In this document: positions 8,167-17,224 of the stretch, piece by piece
Layout: each line of letters begins with the position of its first letter
Position numbering within the stretch: the first letter of the stretch is position 1
NCBI RefSeq assembly: GCF_000332155.1
Contig: NZ_KB235904.1
Location: forward strand, 292,648 to 356,647
Origin: Kamptonema formosum PCC 6407
GTDB lineage: Bacteria > Cyanobacteriota > Cyanobacteriia > Cyanobacteriales > Microcoleaceae
Direction of reading: 5' to 3'
Length of the DNA: 64,000 bases
The notes under the pieces: generated by a model
Databases searched by the model: none
The model's input: only the letters and a program-made list of their open reading frames with translations
Told to the model about the DNA's origin: nothing
Made by a program: the position numbers and the translations under genes

Positions 8167-9354
8167 ATGGGAATGAAAACTTTTGACTGGATTGTTATTG
8201 GTGCTGGGATTACAGGTGCAGCTCTTAGTTATGAATTGGTCAAAAAAGGTTTGACTGTATTATTATTAGAGCAAAATGGTGTAGTCCAAAATGCTACTCG
8301 TTTTAGTTATGGTGGTCTTGCATTTTGGTCTGGTACGACAGATTTAACTTGTCAATTGTGCCGCGAGGGAATTGAAATTCACCGCCATTTATCTCAAGAG
8401 TTGGATACCGATACTCAGTTTCGGGAACTGGATTTATTGTTAACAATTGCTGCTGGCGATCGCCCTGAGAAAGTTGCTGCTAGCTACGCGCATTTTGCGA
8501 TCGCGCCTCGGCTTTTGAGTGTGGAGGCGGCTTGCGAGTTGGAACCTCTGCTAAATCCCAAGGCGATCGCTGGTGCCCTTACTGTCGCGCACGGTCATAT
8601 TTCGCCGGAAGCCACAACTCAGGGTTACAGCGATCGCTTTGTGGATTTGGGTGGTTCCATAGAATTTGCTCAGGTGAGAGGATTTGTCCGGGAAGGCGAT
8701 CGCATTTTGGGAGTCAAGAGTGCGACAGAGACTTATCACGCGCAGAATGTGGCTGTTTGCGCCGGGGGTTTGAGTAGGATGTTGTTAACATCCGCCGGGA
8801 TTCCTCTACGGCTATATTTCACACGCGCTGAGATGTTGGAGATACCGCCTCAAGCTAGCCGAGAGGTGAAAGTGCGATCGCTAATCATGCAAGCAGTGCT
8901 CCAACGTTTCCCCATGGAAGCGGCGGCGAGTCAAGTTGAAGTCGATCCCTTGTGGGATGAACCTGGAAATGTTTTGGCACCATCAGTTTTAGATGCAGGT
9001 GCGATTCAATTCCAAGATGGTAGCATCCGTATTGGGCAATTATCTCGCGTGTTAAGCGATCCTAATGCTACTGTCGATCGCGCTGAAAGTGAGGCCGCCA
9101 TTCGCGCAGGTGTGGGGAAGTTTTTACCTGCTTTGGAAAATTTACCGGCAACTTGGCACGATTGCTTAGTGGCTTTTAGTTGCGATCGTCTACCTTTAAT
9201 TGGTGCAATTCCTAATATTGAGGGAATACATATATTTTCGGGATTTAGCAATCCTTTAGTATTTGTACCGCCTCTAGCTAAGCGATTTGCTAATTGTGCT
9301 GTTGGGGAAAACGATCCGTTAATTCCTAAATTATCTCCCAGTCGTTTTGTTTAG
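8167..9354 (+). CDS. FAD-dependent oxidoreductase, DAO (glycine/D-amino-acid oxidase-like) family
   Basis: 395 aa from ATG 8167; a second ATG two codons later is equally possible. The dinucleotide-binding fold is at the N-terminus (DWIVIGAGITGAALSYEL, Glu at the end of strand 2 in LLLEQ). The DAO-type C-terminal FAD loop is DRLPLIGAIPNIEGIHIFSG. Members oxidise secondary or primary amines with FAD; the substrate cannot be read from sequence. The frame stays open about 500 bp upstream, but that part is antisense to the acidic protein gene and lacks protein-like composition, so I exclude it. Confidence 0.8.
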   Translation: MGMKTFDWIVIGAGITGAALSYELVKKGLTVLLLEQNGVVQNATRFSYGGLAFWSGTTDLTCQLCREGIEIHRHLSQELDTDTQFRELDLLLTIAAGDRPEKVAASYAHFAIAPRLLSVEAACELEPLLNPKAIAGALTVAHGHISPEATTQGYSDRFVDLGGSIEFAQVRGFVREGDRILGVKSATETYHAQNVAVCAGGLSRMLLTSAGIPLRLYFTRAEMLEIPPQASREVKVRSLIMQAVLQRFPMEAAASQVEVDPLWDEPGNVLAPSVLDAGAIQFQDGSIRIGQLSRVLSDPNATVDRAESEAAIRAGVGKFLPALENLPATWHDCLVAFSCDRLPLIGAIPNIEGIHIFSGFSNPLVFVPPLAKRFANCAVGENDPLIPKLSPSRFV

Positions 9355-9417
9355 TTGAAAAGTGCAACTAGGAAGGCGACTACTCAGATGGTTTATTTTG
9401 ACCTCACGTTAATTATA

Positions 9418-9482
9418 GGACTTACGCAAAACTATTCGTAACGCCGCCATCCTGGCGGCGTTACGTAATCGCGCGTATCAAC
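9418..9482. repeat. GGACTTACGCA palindromic element with 13-bp hairpin, 3' of flv1
   Basis: GGACTTACGCAAAAC is followed by CGTAACGCCGCCA, loop TCC and the exact reverse complement (9437-9465). It begins a few bases after the flv1 stop on that strand. Related elements occur at 29963, 37272 and 55642. It may act as the flv1 mRNA 3' end. Confidence 0.7.
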
Positions 9483-9488
9483 GAATAT

Positions 9489-11234
9489 TTAATAATAACT
9501 CCCCGATTTACGATGATGCACCGCTGTCACACCATCAGCTTTGAGCAGATGACCATTTTCAATTACCGCATAAATTACCCAATGATCTCCGCATTCCATC
9601 CGGTTTGCAACTGAGCACTCCAGATAAGCAAGAGCATCACTCAAAACCGGACAACCATTACTAGCTTCCTGAGTTTCTACTGCGGCAAAACGGTCTTCAC
9701 CGGGAGCAAAGCTCTTCATGAAATGCTTCCGTAATTGTCGGCCTTCTGCTAAAATATTCAACACAAACCGATCGCCATTGTGCATCAAAGACTCAATTGC
9801 TCTATCTTTTGCTACCGCCAAAGTAACACCTGGAGGATTAAATGTTGCTTGCGATACCCACGATGCTAACATCGCGCTAGCGACTTCTCCACGCTTAGCA
9901 GAAACTACGCAAAGAGAGCCAACAATTCGACCAGCAGCTTGTTCTGTGCGGTCTGCACCGCTACCTAATGCAGGTCGGGGTGCGCGGAGTTTCTGAGATT
10001 TTATCAATGCTTGAGCAAAGTCAGTTCCCGTTTCTTCGCATTGTTGAATCGTGACATCTGTAGGCTTGAATTTAACTCGAATTGGTTCAAACCCTAACCG
10101 ATATCCGGCATCTTTGAGTTTGTTTTCAACTAAATCAACAGCTTCACCACTCCAACCATAAGAACCAAATACACCCGCTAATTTGTTCTTAGCTGCTGTG
10201 GATAAAACTACCCCTAAAGCAGTTACAATTTGAGTAGGTGGATGACCGGCTAAAGTAGGCGTACCGATGATAAATCCATCACATTTTTCAATGGCTTCTT
10301 GAATTTCTCCTGGTTCTGCTGCTTCGCAATTAATTGAATCAACGGCTACACCTGCTTTAGTAATGCCTTTTGCGATCGCTTGTGCTAATATCCCTGTATT
10401 TCCGTAAGCAGACGCATAAATCAGCACTACTGTCAAGTCTTTTGTCTTTTGCTGTTGGCTCCATTCCCGATACAAATGGGTTAATTCTGTGAGGCCGTAA
10501 CGCACCAATGGCCCATGACCGGGAGCGTAAAATTTAACAGGTAAATCCGCCAATTTATCCAGTGCTGCTAACACTTGTTTTGCCTGAGATGCGTGCAAAG
10601 AATCGTAATAATAGCGGCGGTCTTCGCTGTAAACGCTCCACCCTTCATCAAATACTTGATCGCCGCAAACATGAGCACCAAAAAGTTTATCTGTGAATAA
10701 AACTTGTGTTTTCGTGTCGTAGGTGCAAAGTTCGTCTGGCCATCTGGGAGTAGGAGTGGCAACGAATTTTAATTGATGTTCTCTCCCTAAATCAAGGGTT
10801 TCTTCACCTCTGACAACGTTAATATTTAACTCTTGGTCGGGAAATGCCGCACGCAACGAAATTGCCGCCGGATTTGTGCAAACAAAGACAATTTGAGGAG
10901 CTATTTCTAGCAGAGTTTTGAGAGTTACGGCTCGGTTGGCATTAAAGTGTCCGAGAATGATGTAATCTAGCTTAGCGATATCGAAACGCTGCTGCAATGC
11001 CTCTAGATAGTTTTTGGTGAAGGATTCACCGGGAGGGTCAATTAAGGCTGTTTTGTCAGATTCAATGAGAAAAGAATTTGCCGTTGTCCCTCTTTGGAGG
11101 GAATATTCAACCTCGAATTTGAGTCTGTCCCAAGTGCGCGATCGCAGTACAATTGTCTCTGCTGCAATCTGGAAAAATTGGACATCACGGGGTTTCGAGT
11201 TAGAGATAGTTTGAGGAGTTAGAGTGTTAGTCAT
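9489..11234 (-). CDS. flv1: Flavodiiron protein Flv1 (diflavin flavoprotein)
   Basis: 581 aa from ATG 11234, which overlaps the preceding gene by 8 bp. Domains in order: metallo-beta-lactamase-like (1-260), flavodoxin (270-410), flavin reductase (430-581, GEVASAMLASWVSQATFNPP). The iron-ligand segment reads GHFNANRAVT with His96, Asn98, Asn100 and Arg101, instead of the canonical HxExDH. Loss of these acidic ligands is characteristic of the Flv1/Flv2 type. Flv1 works with Flv3 to reduce O2 to water with electrons from photosystem I. Flv2 is the alternative name, but the partner gene is clearly Flv3-like. Confidence 0.85.
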   Translation of the reverse strand: MTNTLTPQTISNSKPRDVQFFQIAAETIVLRSRTWDRLKFEVEYSLQRGTTANSFLIESDKTALIDPPGESFTKNYLEALQQRFDIAKLDYIILGHFNANRAVTLKTLLEIAPQIVFVCTNPAAISLRAAFPDQELNINVVRGEETLDLGREHQLKFVATPTPRWPDELCTYDTKTQVLFTDKLFGAHVCGDQVFDEGWSVYSEDRRYYYDSLHASQAKQVLAALDKLADLPVKFYAPGHGPLVRYGLTELTHLYREWSQQQKTKDLTVVLIYASAYGNTGILAQAIAKGITKAGVAVDSINCEAAEPGEIQEAIEKCDGFIIGTPTLAGHPPTQIVTALGVVLSTAAKNKLAGVFGSYGWSGEAVDLVENKLKDAGYRLGFEPIRVKFKPTDVTIQQCEETGTDFAQALIKSQKLRAPRPALGSGADRTEQAAGRIVGSLCVVSAKRGEVASAMLASWVSQATFNPPGVTLAVAKDRAIESLMHNGDRFVLNILAEGRQLRKHFMKSFAPGEDRFAAVETQEASNGCPVLSDALAYLECSVANRMECGDHWVIYAVIENGHLLKADGVTAVHHRKSGSYY

Positions 11235-11856
11235 GTATCGCACCAATTAGAAACTGTACTATGGAACTTCTTTTGATTTCCTGCCAAAATTTGGTATCCA
11301 CAATGTCAAATTTGGCACCCACCTGCTGTAAATTGTTATCCAGGTAAGTGAGGAACTCTCTGGTTTCTACATCTTCGCCAATTTGGATAAAACTAATGCC
11401 AATTTCTTCATCTTTAGCAATCTTATTGGCAGTATTGATAATAGTCTCAGCAACAAGTTTGCCATCTTCCTGTTTTTCGTCTATGACTACAACAATTATC
11501 GCCCCTTTTTTAGCTTTAGGACTTGCCTTCCGCTTAAAATAATCGTTGAGAGCATCGCTAAGAGCTTCTTGCAAGCTAATTTTAATTAGGTTTGCAGGGT
11601 CTGGTGTTGTATTTTGCCGCTGCAAAATTTCAGCTAACCGCTTGACATCTGTATTTTCATATTTCCAGAGAGGGGTTGAAGCTTCGTAGACAGTTAAGCC
11701 GTCGCTGTCTAATTCTTGACATTTTTTTGCCAAGTCAATCAGGGATGCTTGAGCTGCTAGCCAGTGTTCGTACAGAGGATGATTTTGCTCTCTGCTAGCA
11801 GCACTTCTAGCAATAATTATGATGTAATCTCTGTCATTCAAAAGGTTGGTAAGCAT
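11227..11856 (-). CDS. Unknown 209-aa protein between flv3 and flv1 (possible vWA-like fold)
   Basis: Soluble, no signal peptide or membrane helix. It starts MLTNLLNDRDYIIIIARSAA and has alternating hydrophobic strands (GAIIVVVIDEKQEDGK, EIGISFIQIGEDVETREFL) in the order seen in von Willebrand A-type Rossmann folds. IIIIARSAAS stands where a DxSxS metal site would be, so the site is not canonical. Its stop overlaps the flv1 start by 8 bp, implying translational coupling. Upstream is flv3 after a 209-bp spacer with a hairpin. It is not the membrane protein found between flv4 and flv2. A role in Flv1/Flv3 regulation or assembly is inference. Confidence 0.75.
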   Translation of the reverse strand: MLTNLLNDRDYIIIIARSAASREQNHPLYEHWLAAQASLIDLAKKCQELDSDGLTVYEASTPLWKYENTDVKRLAEILQRQNTTPDPANLIKISLQEALSDALNDYFKRKASPKAKKGAIIVVVIDEKQEDGKLVAETIINTANKIAKDEEIGISFIQIGEDVETREFLTYLDNNLQQVGAKFDIVDTKFWQEIKRSSIVQFLIGAIHD

Positions 11857-12010
11857 TATTTAACAATTAAGTTGTTAGTAACTAAGTCTGTGAATTTATA
11901 GCCACTTTCTGTTTTATTAGGTACATATCTTGCTAATTGCTAATTGCTCATTAGTTATTAAAAGCAGTACCTACTAATTGAAAACTGCTATAAACAAATT
12001 TTTTGTGCTA

Positions 12011-12055
12011 GAGGTTTTAGGCGCTTTATTTTATAATCAAGCGCCTAAAAGCCTC
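12011..12055 (-). promoter_or_regulatory. Long stem-loop directly downstream of flv3
   Basis: TTTTAGGCGCTT (12015-12026) pairs exactly with AAGCGCCTAAAA (12039-12050), and GAGG/CCTC extends it past one bulged base. It begins about 11 nt after the flv3 stop. No U-tract follows on the minus strand, so partial termination or mRNA 3'-end protection between flv3 and the next genes is more likely than a strict terminator. Confidence 0.55.
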
Positions 12056-12065
12056 TATTACCAAC

Positions 12066-13793
12066 CTAGTAATGATTGCCTACTTTGCGGTGGTGTACGG
12101 CTGGTAAAGAATCAGGATCGCTGACTCTGCCGCTATCAACTGTCGCATAGACAATATGATGATCGCTTACTTCCATGCGGCTAGTTACTTGACATTCCAA
12201 ATAAGCTAGAGCTTCCGTAAGAATGGGAGAACCATTGCTAGCGGGTTGAGTTTTAACACCGGCAAAGCGATCTGCACCGGGAGGAAAACGCTTTAAGAAG
12301 TGCTTCATTAGCGCTTGATAATTGTTTTCCGATAGCACATTTAAAACAAATTTGTCTCCCGTGTGCATCATCGATTCAATTGCACGATCTTTAGCAACTG
12401 CTATGGTTAAACCTAATGGTTTAAAGCTAGCTTGCATCACCCATGATGCTAACATTGCACCGCTGACTTCGCCTTTTTGAGCGGTGATGATATACAGTCC
12501 GCCGCTAATTCGACCCAAGGCTTTATCGAGGTCACTATCGAGAGATTTCATCTGCTTAACAGCTTTATCTCGCGTTAGCCATTGTCCCAAGTCGGTACCG
12601 GCTTCATCGCACAATTGATAGGTGGCTTCTGTCGGCGCTTCTTTGATCAAAATGTTGGGGAAAGCTTCTTTTAATCCCAACTCTTTGAACTTGTTTCGGA
12701 GGGGATAAATGGATAAGTCGTCTCCACCTCCTGACTCGCATAAACCGATAGATTGTTTATTATGAACAGCGGCTAAAATGGTGTTAATTGCTGTTTCTGC
12801 GATCGCGGCGGCGGGGCCCGTACTCGGTGGCGTACAAATGACTATACCAGCAGCTAAACCTACCAGTTCGCCAACTTCCTGCGGATCTGCGGTTTTTAGA
12901 TCCATCATTTCGACAGCAACACCGGTTTTAGTGATACCGTGTGCGATCGCTTGGCTAAGGCGATCGCTATAACCGTAGTCGGAAGCGTAGAAAACTGCAA
13001 CAGTTGTTTCTGCTTTAGTTTGTTCTTGACTCCACTTTTTATAGCGTCCAGTCAGTTCCACAACATTATGACGCAATAAAGGGCCGTGACCGGTAGCAAC
13101 TGTGTTAATTTCTCCCAGTTCGGCCATCCGCTTCATTGCACTCAAAACCGATCGCGCATTGGGAGCCATCAAGCACTCATAATAGAAGTGATAATCTTCT
13201 TCAATCGCTGCTAAATCTTCATCATAAGTGCTGTCTGAACAGTAGTGCATCCCAAAAGCATCGCAAGTGAACATCACTTGGGTTTTAGCATCGTAGCTAA
13301 AAATTGTATCGGGCCAATGCAAGTTTGGCGCTGACACAAATTCGATAACGTGACCGTTGCCTAAATCTAGTTTGTCGCCATTTTTAACTATCTGCCGTTT
13401 AAATGGCTGATGCACCAAGTCTTCTAAGAATTGAATTGCTACTTTTGAAGCCACAATTGTTATTTCGGGGGCCAATTGCAGCACATCTTTAACTAAACCG
13501 CTATGGTCTGGTTCGGTGTGGCTGATAATTAAGTAATCAATCTCAGCGGGGTCAATTAACCCCTTAAGAATATCGAGATATTGTTGGCGGAACTTCTCAT
13601 GGGAGGTATCAACCAGCGCTGTTTTCTCGCCGCGAATGATAAATGAGTTATAAGTTGTGCCGTTTTTCAGACCGAATTCTATATCAAAGCGATCGCGATC
13701 CCAATCCAGACAGCGAATGGTCGTCGTGTCAGGCGCGATCGCGCCAGTCTCTACAGTCAACCTGCGTTCTACTCGTTCAGTGAGCGCTACCAT
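12066..13793 (-). CDS. flv3: Flavodiiron protein Flv3
   Basis: 575 aa. The ATG at 13793 is fixed by a strong GGAGG six bases upstream; an in-frame TTG seven codons earlier lies before that site. Domains are the metallo-beta-lactamase-like diiron core, flavodoxin (about 265-410) and flavin reductase (about 425-575). The iron ligands are canonical: His92, Glu94, Asp96, His97 (SHTEPDHSG), a further His in APNLHWPD, Asp in FTCDAFGMH and His in ATGHGPLLRH. The wording follows Synechocystis Flv3 closely from recalled sequence. With Flv1 it removes excess photosystem I electrons by reducing O2 without making superoxide. Confidence 0.9.
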   Translation of the reverse strand: MVALTERVERRLTVETGAIAPDTTTIRCLDWDRDRFDIEFGLKNGTTYNSFIIRGEKTALVDTSHEKFRQQYLDILKGLIDPAEIDYLIISHTEPDHSGLVKDVLQLAPEITIVASKVAIQFLEDLVHQPFKRQIVKNGDKLDLGNGHVIEFVSAPNLHWPDTIFSYDAKTQVMFTCDAFGMHYCSDSTYDEDLAAIEEDYHFYYECLMAPNARSVLSAMKRMAELGEINTVATGHGPLLRHNVVELTGRYKKWSQEQTKAETTVAVFYASDYGYSDRLSQAIAHGITKTGVAVEMMDLKTADPQEVGELVGLAAGIVICTPPSTGPAAAIAETAINTILAAVHNKQSIGLCESGGGDDLSIYPLRNKFKELGLKEAFPNILIKEAPTEATYQLCDEAGTDLGQWLTRDKAVKQMKSLDSDLDKALGRISGGLYIITAQKGEVSGAMLASWVMQASFKPLGLTIAVAKDRAIESMMHTGDKFVLNVLSENNYQALMKHFLKRFPPGADRFAGVKTQPASNGSPILTEALAYLECQVTSRMEVSDHHIVYATVDSGRVSDPDSLPAVHHRKVGNHY

Positions 13794-14031
13794 TTGTCGC
13801 CTCCTTGTGAGCAAGCCATTAATACATCATTACTTCTATTCTTGCACGTTTTAATTGTAAAGCTTTATTAAAAAACCTATTACTCAGTTAAGAATACTAA
13901 AACTAAGTCTATCTTCTGCTTGCTTTCCTCTAATTTCTAGCCTCTGTCTTGACAAGATTGACGAAATGTGGTAATCAATAACCGAATATCGGTTAATCTC
14001 GCCACCTCACCCGGCCCTCGTTGTTACATTT

Positions 14032-14582
14032 TCAATTAAAAAATTTACGATTAGCTGCGATCGCAGTCAAAGCTTCACATTTAAAATCGGCATCGTGAGT
14101 CACCAATTTTAGATTTTTTGCCTTGCAGAGTTCAGCTAAAATCTTGTCATTAAAATCAGCATCTCCCACAGCATAACCACTCAATATTCCGCCTAAATCC
14201 GCTGATTCAAAACCGCTGTCAATTCGTTCGCATTTCTTAAGTATTCTGCGAGCATCTTTAGCAATTTGGCTAGCAATAGGATTGATTAAACTGATTACTT
14301 TGGCGAAAACTCTTAAAATCTTGTGGTTTTATTCCCTGCGGCAAATCCATTGTAAACAAACCTAGCATAAGCATTGATGAATTCTGAAAGTACAAGCACA
14401 TCGATAAATATTGGAATCTTAGCACCACGAATCTTTCTCAGTGCTAAGTGATATGTACTTCGTAATCTTGGCAAACTCTCACCCTGCGGCCCATAAATAT
14501 ACAGCCACACATTAGCATCGAATAATATATAATCAGATGAGCTAAATCTGTAATATTCGATCTGATAAACTTGGTTACTCAT
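14032..14582 (-). pseudogene. PIN-domain toxin gene broken by two frameshifts
   Basis: Starts at ATG 14580-14582 (two more ATGs lie just upstream), overlapping the DUF4325 stop. The first frame reads SSDYILFDANVWLYIYGP (first PIN Asp) and DVLVLSEFINAYARF (Glu), then ends at 14313. The reading resumes one frame over as LPQGIKPQDFKSFRQ, and again in another frame as INPIASQIAKDARRILKK through GDADFNDKILAELCKAKN and THDADFKC to the stop at 14032. These hold the remaining PIN acidic residues. Joined, the product would be about 180 aa, the usual size. Probably a lost VapC-like RNase toxin. Confidence 0.75.
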
Positions 14583-14970
14583 CATCATCCTCAGCACACA
14601 GAGATTCTTTTGCGGCTTCCTTGAAACGCTCAGGGTCTTCTAAGTACCGCCGTCGCCAGTATATAACATCCTCAATATATTCTGCATCTTCAGGATCGAT
14701 ATCTACTATACTGAGTGAATTACGGATTTGCTCTTCTGAAAAATATTCATACAATTGAGCAATTCCCTCGCTCAGGAAAGCCCTTGTAAAGTCTTCACAA
14801 TCCTTGAAAGAAAGAACCACGCTTTTACCTTCCCTGAAAGCTGCTGCAATTGCCTCGAAAACTTGTTGACCAGCTTCGCAGGTGATACATAAATTATCAT
14901 CGATAATTTCAGTAATGCTCAGGGTGATACTATCGGTGTTATTAGTAGTGAGAGTTGTTAAAAAGTTCAT
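14575..14970 (-). CDS. DUF4325 (STAS-like) protein, putative partner of the PIN gene
   Basis: 131 aa, acidic, no signal peptide. The central part, GKSVVLSFKDCEDFTRAFLS (residues 49-68) and IAQLYEYFSEEQIRNSL, matches the STAS-like DUF4325 domain: a beta-strand, then a helix starting at the conserved F-LS. A charged tail WRRRYLEDPERFKEAAKESL follows. Its stop overlaps the PIN start, the tight coupling typical of toxin-antitoxin pairs. The PIN partner is frameshifted while this gene is intact. The antitoxin role is inferred from position only. Confidence 0.7.
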   Translation of the reverse strand: MNFLTTLTTNNTDSITLSITEIIDDNLCITCEAGQQVFEAIAAAFREGKSVVLSFKDCEDFTRAFLSEGIAQLYEYFSEEQIRNSLSIVDIDPEDAEYIEDVIYWRRRYLEDPERFKEAAKESLCAEDDDE

Positions 14971-15073
14971 AGCATTTTGTGGTAAATTGACTTAAAAGAT
15001 GATTCTAGTAGCACAAGCAAACCGCAATTTCACTCAAACCTCTAATAAATGCCAGTCAAAAAAATCAGATTTC

Positions 15074-17224
15074 TTAGCAGACGGCTAAAGGCAATTGTAC
15101 AACAAACTCAGTACCTTCACCAACTTTGCTATAACAACGAATTGTGCCCCCATGATCTTTGACAATCGCCTGATAGCAAATAGATAACCCCAAACCCGTA
15201 CCTTTTCCCACTGGTTTAGTCGTAAAAAATGGATCGAAAATTTGGTTCTGAATCTCAATGGGAATACCAACACCGCTGTCCCGAATTGAAATTGTCACCA
15301 ACTCATCCTTACTTTCTGTGCGAATAGTAATTTTCCCTGGTTTTCCTGATGTTAATATGGCATCTAAAGCATTTTGAATCAAGTGGAAAAACACTTGATT
15401 GATTTGGGCTGCGTGGCATTCTACTAAGGGCAAAATTCCGTATTCTTTTTGAATTTCGATTCCCGATTTCAGTCTATTTTGCAACATAGCCAAACTGCTT
15501 TCGATACCCTCATTCAGGTTTGCAGGCTTAAATTCAGATTCATCCAGACGAGAGAAATTACGTAAAGTGGTCACGATTGAACGAATGCGATCGCTCCCTT
15601 CTTGCATGGACTTAAGCAATTTAGGAAAATCTTCCTCAATATAATCTAACTCTAAATCTTCCGCGATTTTACTAATAGTATCTGCTGCTTCTGGGCAGGC
15701 TTCTGTACAGGTATCAATCGCGACAATCAAAGTTTTTGCATATTCTTGAGCGTGGAATAAATTAGCATGGATAAAATTATTAGCGTTGTTAATTTCATGG
15801 GCAACCCCAGCCACCATTTGCCCCAAGCTTGTCATCTTTTCACTCTGGATTAATTGCTGCTGAGTAGAGCGTAATTCTTGTAAAGTAGCTTGCAAATGTT
15901 CAGCTTGAGCTTGCGATTTTATCGCCGCTTCTTGAACTTGTGCATAAAGTTCCCCTTGCTGAATTGCGATCGCCATTTGCTCACCTAACTGCCGCAGAAA
16001 CTCTGTTTCTTGGGGTTGCCAATGCCGGATACTTTGACATTCTTGGGCAATCATTAAACCCCATAGGCGAGTGGGGGATGGGGAAGATGAGGGGGATGAG
16101 GGGGATGGGGAAGGTTTACCTATGTTACTTCTCCGCTTTTCCTCATTTTCTTCTTTCTCTACCTCTAGGGAACTGCTTTCATTTCTACTAATCACAATCG
16201 GCACAATCAAGTTAGATTTTACCTGTAAAGCAGTTAAGAAATCAACGTGGCACCTATCTAAACCAGCCTTTTCAATGTCATCGATTGCTCTTACTCTTCC
16301 TTCTAAATAATGCTGAGCATATTCCTGAGAAAAGCAATTGTCCGTGATGGAATCGCCAAAAATTGACGGCCAAGGAATCACAATATCCTCAACTACAATT
16401 TCCCCTTCCCATTTGTCTTTAAATTGGTAAATAACAACACGATCGGTGTTTAAAAGTTGGCGAACCTCTCGTACTGCCGTCTGAAGTATAGTTTTAATAT
16501 CCAATGTGCTGCGAATTTGGTTACTCAGCAGACGCAACAAAGATTCATATTCCGCTTGGCGGCGGGTTTCAGCGTATAATTTTGCCTGATTAATCGCGAT
16601 CGCCAACTGAGATGCTACCCCCTCAATCAGTTGCTTTTCCCATTCTGTCCATTCCCGTTCGCGATCGCACTGGTGCAACCCAATCACCCCATTTACCCGT
16701 CCTTGGTAGCGAGTAGCAACAGCCAGCATCGACTTTATCCCCAAAGTCTTGGTAATCTCCCTTGTCTCTTCTCCTAATCCGGGAAAATCGGCAAATTTTG
16801 CCACAGCTAAAGGTTTATCTTCAGAGATCAGAGTTTGGAGATGAGCATTATCAGCAATTGGCACTTTCATGCCAAGCTGGGCGAAACTATCTCCTCTGTT
16901 ATATTCTCCCCGCGTAATCAGACTTTCTTCTGCTTCTGATTCTTTAACTAAAATGCTCGTGCGACTGCATTGTAGAGCTTCTCCCAGCAGGCGACAGGCA
17001 GAATTCAGAACTTCTTCTAAATCGAGGGTACGACGGATTTCATTATTGATCTGATTCAGCAAGCTAGACAACTGAACTTGTTGTTGCAATTGTACGATCA
17101 GCTTTTCTCGTTCCTCTGTTTCTATCAAGGAAATATCCTCCTCTGAGATACCATCCTCTGTTTCAGTCAACTTAGATGCTACTCTCGGCCAGGGACAGTG
17201 AGGTGACTCTACTTTCAAATACAT
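15074..17224 (-). CDS. GAF-GAF sensor histidine kinase
   Basis: 716 aa, soluble. Order: short N-terminal coiled coil, GAF1 (about 60-215), GAF2 (about 225-430), coiled coil, HisKA with His about residue 476 in GVAHEINNANNF, and HATPase (DSGVGIPIEIQ, GKGTGLGLSI). GAF2 contains DRVVIYQFKDKWEGEIVVED and a CHVDFLTA-like segment, as in phytochrome-related GAFs, but there is no clear Cys-His bilin site. GAF2 is interrupted by a low-complexity stretch (KPSPSPSSPSSSPSPT, plus-strand 16067-16150) whose DNA resembles intergenic repeats. No response regulator is adjacent; coaX diverges. Signal unknown. Confidence 0.88.
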   Translation of the reverse strand: MYLKVESPHCPWPRVASKLTETEDGISEEDISLIETEEREKLIVQLQQQVQLSSLLNQINNEIRRTLDLEEVLNSACRLLGEALQCSRTSILVKESEAEESLITRGEYNRGDSFAQLGMKVPIADNAHLQTLISEDKPLAVAKFADFPGLGEETREITKTLGIKSMLAVATRYQGRVNGVIGLHQCDREREWTEWEKQLIEGVASQLAIAINQAKLYAETRRQAEYESLLRLLSNQIRSTLDIKTILQTAVREVRQLLNTDRVVIYQFKDKWEGEIVVEDIVIPWPSIFGDSITDNCFSQEYAQHYLEGRVRAIDDIEKAGLDRCHVDFLTALQVKSNLIVPIVISRNESSSLEVEKEENEEKRRSNIGKPSPSPSSPSSSPSPTRLWGLMIAQECQSIRHWQPQETEFLRQLGEQMAIAIQQGELYAQVQEAAIKSQAQAEHLQATLQELRSTQQQLIQSEKMTSLGQMVAGVAHEINNANNFIHANLFHAQEYAKTLIVAIDTCTEACPEAADTISKIAEDLELDYIEEDFPKLLKSMQEGSDRIRSIVTTLRNFSRLDESEFKPANLNEGIESSLAMLQNRLKSGIEIQKEYGILPLVECHAAQINQVFFHLIQNALDAILTSGKPGKITIRTESKDELVTISIRDSGVGIPIEIQNQIFDPFFTTKPVGKGTGLGLSICYQAIVKDHGGTIRCYSKVGEGTEFVVQLPLAVC

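Noticed and set aside
9489-13793. flv4-sll0218-flv2 type operon
   Set aside because: The middle protein is soluble, not a membrane protein, and the first flavodiiron protein reads like Flv3.
14313-14597. A complete 94-aa PIN protein
   Set aside because: The remaining PIN acidic motifs follow in other frames to 14032, so the short frame is a truncation.
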